A stretch of 64,000 nucleotides of DNA from Diphasiastrum complanatum. Lineage: Eukaryota; Streptophyta; Lycopodiopsida; Lycopodiales; Lycopodiaceae. The notes beneath the pieces were generated by a model. It was not told the DNA's origin and ran no database searches. It worked only from the letters and a program-made list of their open reading frames with translations. Both the position numbers and the translations under genes were made by a program. Location of the stretch: assembly GCA_029204225.1 (NCBI GenBank), contig CM055099.1, positions 42,586,597 to 42,650,596 on the forward strand, given 5' to 3'. Of this stretch, positions 58,503 through 64,000 are shown piece after piece. The stretch's first letter is position 1. The number at the start of each line of letters is the position of its first letter.

Positions 58503-58642
58503 AAGCATATACATGTCCAACAACACATTTGTATGGAGGGAGGATGTACTTTTGGCCTTAAAATCTGATAAGAGGAATAGATTTTGAGGCCAAAATTACA
58601 TCCTCCATCCATTAAAATGTGCTGTTGGACGTATATAAAAAA
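58503..58642. repeat. Fold-back repeat with about 55-bp arms
   Basis: CATATACATGTCCAACAACA through TTTGGCCTTAAAAT is repeated in reverse as TATACGTCCAACAGCACATT through TTTGGCCTCAAAAT, around a short loop. A related fragment (AAAAGTACATCCTCCACACA in reverse) lies near 58200. It may be a small MITE. Confidence 0.7.
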
Positions 58643-58906
58643 GAAAGTACTTTTCAGCCATTCCGGAACGGACAACTCTGATTCTGGGGCAGATTAAAAT
58701 CTAAAAAGACATTCTTTTCCACCTTGTTATAGTTTTTGGCAGAAAGTCATACTTGACTTTGCTTGATTATGACTCTCAAAACTTATAGTTTTTTGTAGGT
58801 GTATATCTGCTTTGTTGGTGCTCGCTCCTATTAGGCTGCAATATATATATATTATATATCATAGATATATCATAGTTGCCAGTGGAACGCTGTCCAGAAT
58901 GCCAAA

Positions 58907-58938
58907 AACATTTGCAATAAAATTGCAAATGTTTTTGC
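58907..58938. repeat. Short perfect hairpin
   Basis: AAAACATTTGCAAT and ATTGCAAATGTTTT face each other with an AA/AAA loop. No U-run or gene context makes it a terminator. It is probably a small palindrome. Confidence 0.75.
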
Positions 58939-58939
58939 A

Positions 58940-59680
58940 GTCTGCCTGGGTGCGCTGGATGAGAGAAAATGTTGTAAATTTTTTTATGCTGATCCGTTTG
59001 CGACGATCAACATCCTACGACTATCTATTCAACAAAGGGGATGCAGTAGGCATGGCGCCAGGCACGGGAACCGAGCGGGAAGAGAGAAAACTCAGGTTCC
59101 AGGTTATTCTTGCCTACACATTTCAATTTCCATGATTGTTTAGAACTAGCTGTAGGTGTCGGATTGAAGCGAAGTAAAGTGCTACACTATGTTTCCTTGT
59201 GCCTACGGGAATGCCTACAACATCAGTTTAGGTTGTTACGGCGCGTAGAAGAAGCCATGAGAGTGGTACCCTCTTTTGGTGCATTTTTGGCCCTATTTGT
59301 GAAATTGGCTATAGGTGTCCAATTGAGGTGCCGTTAGATGCCACAGTATTTCTAAATGCCTACAAGAATGCCAGGAATGTTGGTTTACGCCTGTAGTGCA
59401 CGTAGATCAATTTATGAATGTCAAGCTCGCTTTTTGGTGTCTTTTTTTTTTTAATTAATTTTTTTTGAAGATTCAAAAAAACCTTAATGGCTCCCTTCAA
59501 TGCCATGGGCCATCCTTGTGCTTGGAAATTTCATCGAGAATATATACTGGAAGAAAAATCATAAAATTAGCAGAAAGACCATGGATGCTATTAGTTGTAT
59601 ATTTGACCTGTAGACTGTCCATGCGACTCATTTCCGTAATTGTCAACAATCCATATTGGTTTGGTAAAAATGTCATGACA
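58940..59680. other. No gene; degenerate internal duplication
   Basis: A unit of about 100 bp with (C)TATAGGTGTC...AATGCCTACAA...TAG occurs near 59145-59250 and again near 59308-59410 with many changes. Otherwise nothing was recognised. Confidence 0.4.
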
Positions 59681-59682
59681 AA

Positions 59683-59975
59683 TCAGTAGTACTTGGAAAA
59701 CATCTCCTTAAAAGTTCTGATGGGTTTTGGGATATTCTTCCTTCCACTTTCATTTCTTGCTTCCTTCGGTATGCAATTACCTCATCCTCTTTCATTGCAG
59801 TGATAGCTGGATGCTCAACATAGAAATCCTTCTTGAGTTCAGAAAGCTTGTCAAAATTCTGCTGAGGTAGGACTATGTTGTCTACAGTTTTGCTTGATAC
59901 TTCATTCTTATTGCTTGATTCCCATTTTTCACCCCATCCACTTTCGACGCAATTCTCCACGTTCTCCTCTTCCAT
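59683..59975 (-). pseudogene. DEAD-box RNA helicase N-terminal fragment (RH20/RH30-like)
   Basis: From ATG at 59975 the minus strand reads MEEENVENCVESGWGEKWES and then the pre-helicase region of plant p68-type DEAD-box proteins: LPQQNFDKLSELKKDFYVEH, ITAMKEDEVIAYRRKQEMKV. Near 59735 the frame breaks after VEG(R). The expected continuation NIPKPIRTFKEM is found one frame over, followed soon by TGA (59683-59685). The Q motif and all ATPase motifs (GSGKT, DEAD) are absent. Full-length relatives unwind RNA with ATP and are about 500 or more residues. This is therefore a truncated, frameshifted copy. It has no introns and no poly(A), so its origin (gene fragment or retrocopy) is open. Confidence 0.75.
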
Positions 59976-60244
59976 ACCTCACACAACATCACTACTTTGC
60001 CAGGACATTGATCAACATTGATCAGTACATATTATGATCAGTACACATTGAATCAGTGAATCACCCTAAACCTACGTACCATCAGGGATCTGTAGGCTCC
60101 TACAGTACATAAATTTTTTGCAAAAATCACCATCAACAGAAAATGAGTTTTTTAAAACCCATATCAAAAAAAAAAAATCGTTCCGGGGTCGCATTCTGGA
60201 ACGTGGCCAGCGTCTATGATATATATATACCAAAGTTGCAATGG

Positions 60245-60601
60245 TGTTACGATCTCGTAACCAGTGCCAAACCCTAGAGAACATAGATAGGTCAGATACC
60301 ACAATCAGGGTCGTGTCCAGCGTACATGACCAACAGGGCAAGACAGTGTGAGTAGTGTGCCCAGCACGGTCCATAGCTATGGCGGGCCTAACACAGCCTA
60401 GGGACCCTGTCAGCAGGATAGGGCCCCCAGTTGGGTCCCGACGTGCAGTCGGCCAAGTCAGTGCCACATGGCCGACACTTGGCAGTAGCATGCTACCAAT
60501 CCTCACACTGGGCTAGGAGGGGCTTACTCTATATCAGGGAGTAGGCAAGGTTGGGTGGATCAGTTATTGTTTGCCCTACTGTGGTGTTAGGAGCTATTAC
60601 A
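60245..60601 (+). repeat. 5' LTR of gypsy element E
   Basis: About 357 bp from TGTTACGATCTCG to GCTATTACA, TG...CA ends, ending one base before a primer-binding site. The left end is inferred from the TG and the start of unlike sequence. The matching 3' LTR would lie beyond the window. A CTATATCAGGG possible TATA region lies near 60530. Confidence 0.65.
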
Positions 60602-60602
60602 C

Positions 60603-60615
60603 TGGTATCAGAGCC
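60603..60615 (+). other. Primer-binding site of gypsy element E
   Basis: TGGTATCAGAGCC, initiator-Met type. An untranslated leader of about 880 bp follows before gag. Confidence 0.9.
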
Positions 60616-61497
60616 ATCTCCATCCTAGGGAGTTCAGGAGCAGCAGTAGAGAAAGCTATCAGAAGATAGGAAGTGTTTCTCAGGTTCTCAGAAAAGATTA
60701 GAGGAGGAGAATCGCTGTAGGTGCAGCCTTCAAACCCTTGAGATTCACTGAGAATTTACAATTGAAGGAAGTAGAATTCCTTCTGTAGGTAAATCGCTGG
60801 AAAGGCAACAATCTATATCAGATTTTAGACATCTAATAGGAGATTTTAGAAAGGATTTAGAGTAGAAACCAGTGAGCAGGTCCATCGATGTGGGATCAGA
60901 CATCTACCTCTGAAATTTCAGAGAAATCCAAGGAAGTTTGAGGGGTTTTCAAGCAAATTTTCTTAGCAGGGCCAGCGCTGGACAGGGAGGTGAAAAATTG
61001 GTTTTTCATCACTGTTTTTGAGAATTTTTCAGTAGTTTGAACATCAAACTAGATTGCCACAGACCAGCGACCTACTACTTGAAGTCAGATCAGAGTTTCA
61101 AGCAAGTTTTGGGCCTTAAATTTTAGAAAATTGGGCCAGACAGGTGGCTGTCCAGCCAGCGAGGGTAGGGAGACACCAAAATCAGAAATTGAAATACTTT
61201 TTGGGTCTCAAATCAGAAGTAAATGAGCCAGTTGGGTTGCAATCAGACCAGCGAGCTACTATCCTCAGAGAACCGGGAAATTTGGCACCGTTTTAAAGCT
61301 TCAAACTGGCATTTTTCGGGACAGCAGGTCTGAAATCTTGGGGAAAAGAGCTGAAAGGGTTCCTCTTCATTCTTTCTTTGGAAGTACAGTCCTCAGAAAC
61401 AGCTAAGTCATCTTTCCTTTCCCTTGTACAGTTGTAAATTAGTCTTTTAGACTTTTTTTCCTTCAGAAGTTAAGGTAACTCTCTTTCAGTTCCGAAG

Positions 61498-64000
61498 ATG
61501 ACCACTCCTCAGGGACCTGATCAACCCCAGGAGAGAGGCTTCGACGAACTTGAAACAGAAGCCTTGGCTTACAGAAAAGGGAAGGAACCAATGGAAGTGG
61601 AAGAACAGGAACAGTTCGCCGAAGAACTCGACGAACTGGTTACCAAGGAGCAGTTTCTCCAATTGGTAACAGAAGTGGATGAACTGAAGTTGGCATTAGT
61701 CAATTTCAAGTCCAGTGTGGACGACTCGTTCGCTGAACTCAAAAGCTTGATTTTGAGTTCCGCGAAAGGAAGCCTTCCCTCCACTTCTCAGTTATCCCCT
61801 TCTCCACTTCCATCAGTTTCGGGTGAGACTTTACGGTCTCACCCCAGTGTTTTTAAAGATTTAAAACCTCCTACTTTTAATGGGGAAGAGAAGGATAGAA
61901 ATGCAGATATTCTACAAACCTTCCTCAGCAAATGGAAGAACATTCATGCTCTTAAACAAACCCCTGACCATTTGCAAGCAATTGAGGCCAGTCTTTCCTT
62001 AGGGCCTATGGCCTATAAGTGGTGGTTAAATCTCCAGGAGACTGGGCAGACTCCCCGGTCATGGAAAGCTTTTGAAGAAGCTTTCCTAAGAGAATTTCTA
62101 CCAGAAAATGAACTGGATAGAGCCTGGGAAGCCTGGGAAAGAACAATAATGGATAAATCCCTCATCCAATATATCTCGCAGTATCGAGAAGCAATTTTAA
62201 AGATTAAAAATATGGATGACTATCAGAAAATCAGGGGATTTGTCCGTGGCCTCAAAGATGAATATAAAGTAGAGGTCCAGAGAAACTCGCCTACTACCCT
62301 TGAGCAAGCTCTCAGATATGCTCAAATCTATGATAATTTAGTGGGTAGAAAGAAGGCGAGACAACAGCCACTTTCTGAGCAGCCTTCTCAGAAAGACTTT
62401 CAATTTAAAAAGAAATTTTTAAAAAGAAAGAAAGAAGACAAATTTAAAAGTGAAGCTCCTCAGAAACGCCCTTCACTCATACAGCCCTTAAAACCAGATG
62501 ATTTTGAGAAAGCCAAACAAGAACGTTTGTGCTTTGTGTGTATGGGCAAGGGACACACAGTCAGACAGTGTCCCAAGGGGCCTTTCACTAAAAAGGATAA
62601 GAAAGATAAAAAACAAGTTCATCTTGTTCAGACTGTATGTTTCCCCAGTGACTCGGCAGCTTCCGAGATCAAAGTGTATCATGAAGATCATGAACACTGT
62701 TGCCAGCTGACCTCTGCAATGCTAGCGAGACCCTTCAGCTTTGGGCCGCATGACCTAGTACGTATGCATGGGAAAGTTGGTAACCAGTCAGTAAGAGTCA
62801 TGGTTGATGATGGGGCAACCCATAATTTCATCAACCACACCCTGGTTAAAAAGCTTAAACTACCAGAAGTACCTAGTCAGCATAGGTACATAGTTTCATT
62901 AGCTAAGGGTGAAGATAAAAAAATATGGGAAACTATGGTAAGTAAGTTAAATCTTGGTATTCAGGGGTACCAAGATGAAATAAACTTTCAGATAATGCAC
63001 CTGGATCGAACAGACATTGTTCTCGGGAGAGATTGGCTCTACAGTTTAGGACCTTCCCTCCACAGAAACTATCAGGAGAACACCCTCAGCTTCCAGCATA
63101 AAGGCCGGGAGATCCAGTTGCATGGGGAGCATGATGTTCCCAACAACCCTATGGTCTGCAGTTCAGAGCTCTGTCAGCTAATCGGAGACGAAGACCATCA
63201 TGTATTCTTATGTGACTTTCAGTTTATTCCTGAAGTTTCTATTTCCAGTTCTATTCAGCAGAAAATCAGTAAATTAGAAACTTTATTGTCTAAATTTAAA
63301 GATGTTTTTCCTGAAGATTTGCCACATGGTTCACCACCTAGCAGAGAGGTAGATCATGTAATAAACCTAGTACCAGGTACAGCACCTGTTTCTAAACCTC
63401 CGTATCGGGTCAGCCGAACAGAGGATGAAGAAATAACTAGGCAGTTGACAGACTATCTTGGGAAAGGCCAAATTCAGACCAGTAGTTCACCATGGGCCTC
63501 ACTAGTCCTATTGGTGAAAAAGAAAGAGGGGTCTATGCGTCTTTGCGTAGATTACAAAGCCCTCAATAAAGTCACAATCAAGAATAAATACCCTATGCCT
63601 CGGGCAGACAAGTTGTTTGATCAACTCGACGGGGCTAAGTTTTTCAGCAAAATAGACCTCAGATCGGGATATCATCAAGTCTGTATAAAATCGGAAGATT
63701 TCTCGAAAACAGTTTTAAGGACTCGTCACAGTCATTATGAGTTTAAGGTGATGCCATTTGGGCTCACAAATGCTCCAGCTACCTTTATGACCTTGATGAA
63801 CAGTGTCCTCAGACCATACTTGGGTAAGTTTGTAGTCGTATTTTTAGATGACATCCTCGTCTACAGCAAAACGAGGAAGGAGCATCTAAAACACCTCAGA
63901 AAGGTGTTTCAACTGCTCGGAAAGCATAAGCTTTATGCTAAACAATCCAAGTGTGAATTCTTCGTTGAAGAAGTAGCATATTTGGGTCACATTATCTCTT
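61498..64000 (+). CDS. Ty3/gypsy gag-pol polyprotein, open to the window edge
   Basis: One frame with no stop runs from ATG 61498 through the last base: 834 codons, 3' end missing. Residues 1-120 are acidic and Ser/Pro-rich. About 125-310 form the retrotransposon gag domain ([53 protein letters not shown]). A CCHC knuckle, [14 protein letters not shown], is at 345-358. The aspartic protease is [12 protein letters not shown], with Asp437 followed by Asp438 where Ser or Thr is usual. The reverse transcriptase has [41 protein letters not shown] and the catalytic [11 protein letters not shown] (Asp784-785). Gag and pol are fused without frameshift, as in several chromovirus lineages. It makes the particle, protease and polymerase. 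The intact frame suggests a young, possibly mobile copy. Confidence 0.95.
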   Translation, partial: MTTPQGPDQPQERGFDELETEALAYRKGKEPMEVEEQEQFAEELDELVTKEQFLQLVTEVDELKLALVNFKSSVDDSFAELKSLILSSAKGSLPSTSQLSPSPLPSVSGETLRSHPSVFKDLKPPTFNGEEKDRNADILQTFLSKWKNIHALKQTPDHLQAIEASLSLGPMAYKWWLNLQETGQTPRSWKAFEEAFLREFLPENELDRAWEAWERTIMDKSLIQYISQYREAILKIKNMDDYQKIRGFVRGLKDEYKVEVQRNSPTTLEQALRYAQIYDNLVGRKKARQQPLSEQPSQKDFQFKKKFLKRKKEDKFKSEAPQKRPSLIQPLKPDDFEKAKQERLCFVCMGKGHTVRQCPKGPFTKKDKKDKKQVHLVQTVCFPSDSAASEIKVYHEDHEHCCQLTSAMLARPFSFGPHDLVRMHGKVGNQSVRVMVDDGATHNFINHTLVKKLKLPEVPSQHRYIVSLAKGEDKKIWETMVSKLNLGIQGYQDEINFQIMHLDRTDIVLGRDWLYSLGPSLHRNYQENTLSFQHKGREIQLHGEHDVPNNPMVCSSELCQLIGDEDHHVFLCDFQFIPEVSISSSIQQKISKLETLLSKFKDVFPEDLPHGSPPSREVDHVINLVPGTAPVSKPPYRVSRTEDEEITRQLTDYLGKGQIQTSSSPWASLVLLVKKKEGSMRLCVDYKALNKVTIKNKYPMPRADKLFDQLDGAKFFSKIDLRSGYHQVCIKSEDFSKTVLRTRHSHYEFKVMPFGLTNAPATFMTLMNSVLRPYLGKFVVVFLDDILVYSKTRKEHLKHLRKVFQLLGKHKLYAKQSKCEFFVEEVAYLGHIIS

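Noticed and set aside
58907-58938. Transcription terminator at the perfect hairpin
   Set aside because: Plant nuclear genes do not use this kind of terminator, and no gene ends there.

Overview
This is a repeat-dense nuclear segment from a land plant. Three lines of evidence support that: (1) reverse-transcribing elements primed by an initiator-Met tRNA (the motif TGGTATCAGAGC or a close variant lies beside five LTRs); (2) exons of plant genes with normal GT/AG splice sites (a thylakoid-lumen FKBP19-type immunophilin, the C-terminal half of an LRRC40-type leucine-rich-repeat protein, a DEAD-box helicase fragment); (3) two plant-type GH18 chitinase genes. The large share of old nested transposons, the long (CT)n tracts and the sparse genes fit a big-genome plant such as a fern, lycophyte or gymnosperm. 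The species cannot be read from the sequence, and no organellar or bacterial features were seen.

Left part (0-9.3 kb). Two pairs of inverted LTRs lie here. Pair A (1-343 minus, 3330-3772 plus) encloses about 3 kb holding two spliceable FKBP19 exons and an unidentified multi-membrane-span coding remnant. Pair B (6372-6661 minus, 7976-8249 plus) encloses a decayed non-LTR (LINE) reverse transcriptase. A second LINE reverse transcriptase lies between the pairs and starts about 40 bp after a tRNA-primer site. Past pair B there is a decayed copia-type gag. From 9.3 to 16 kb there are a (CT)n tract, a perfectly flanked 84-bp tRNA-derived SINE, a MITE, a possible plastid-protein exon set and a pair of roughly 0.7-kb direct repeats.

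Middle (16-35 kb). A Ty3/gypsy chromovirus 3' end is followed by a complete but inactivated Ty1/copia element (18742-24305, GAATC target duplication). Next comes a complete two-exon GH18 chitinase gene on the plus strand (27809-28933), in one arm of a large inverted duplication. That arm is split by an L1-type LINE (29878-34450) with a poly(A) tail and perfect target duplications. The LINE itself carries a tandem pair of the same 84-bp SINE.

Right part (35-64 kb). In order there are: an unclassified element bounded by direct repeats; a copia relic with unusual 15-bp repeats inside its LTRs; minus-strand gypsy relics; and the second GH18 gene (complement of 46400-47534) in the inverted arm. 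These are followed by another gypsy gag relic, a 5'-truncated SINE copy, the LRRC40 3' exons and the helicase fragment. The window ends in the 5' part of an apparently intact Ty3/gypsy element (LTR 60245-60601; gag-pol open from 61498 through the window end).

The likely functional genes are the two chitinases and the gypsy gag-pol. The LRRC40 exons look intact but incomplete. The most distinctive signal is the tRNA-only SINE family: four copies, 15-16-bp target duplications that all begin CATT, and a terminal hairpin instead of a poly(A) tail.
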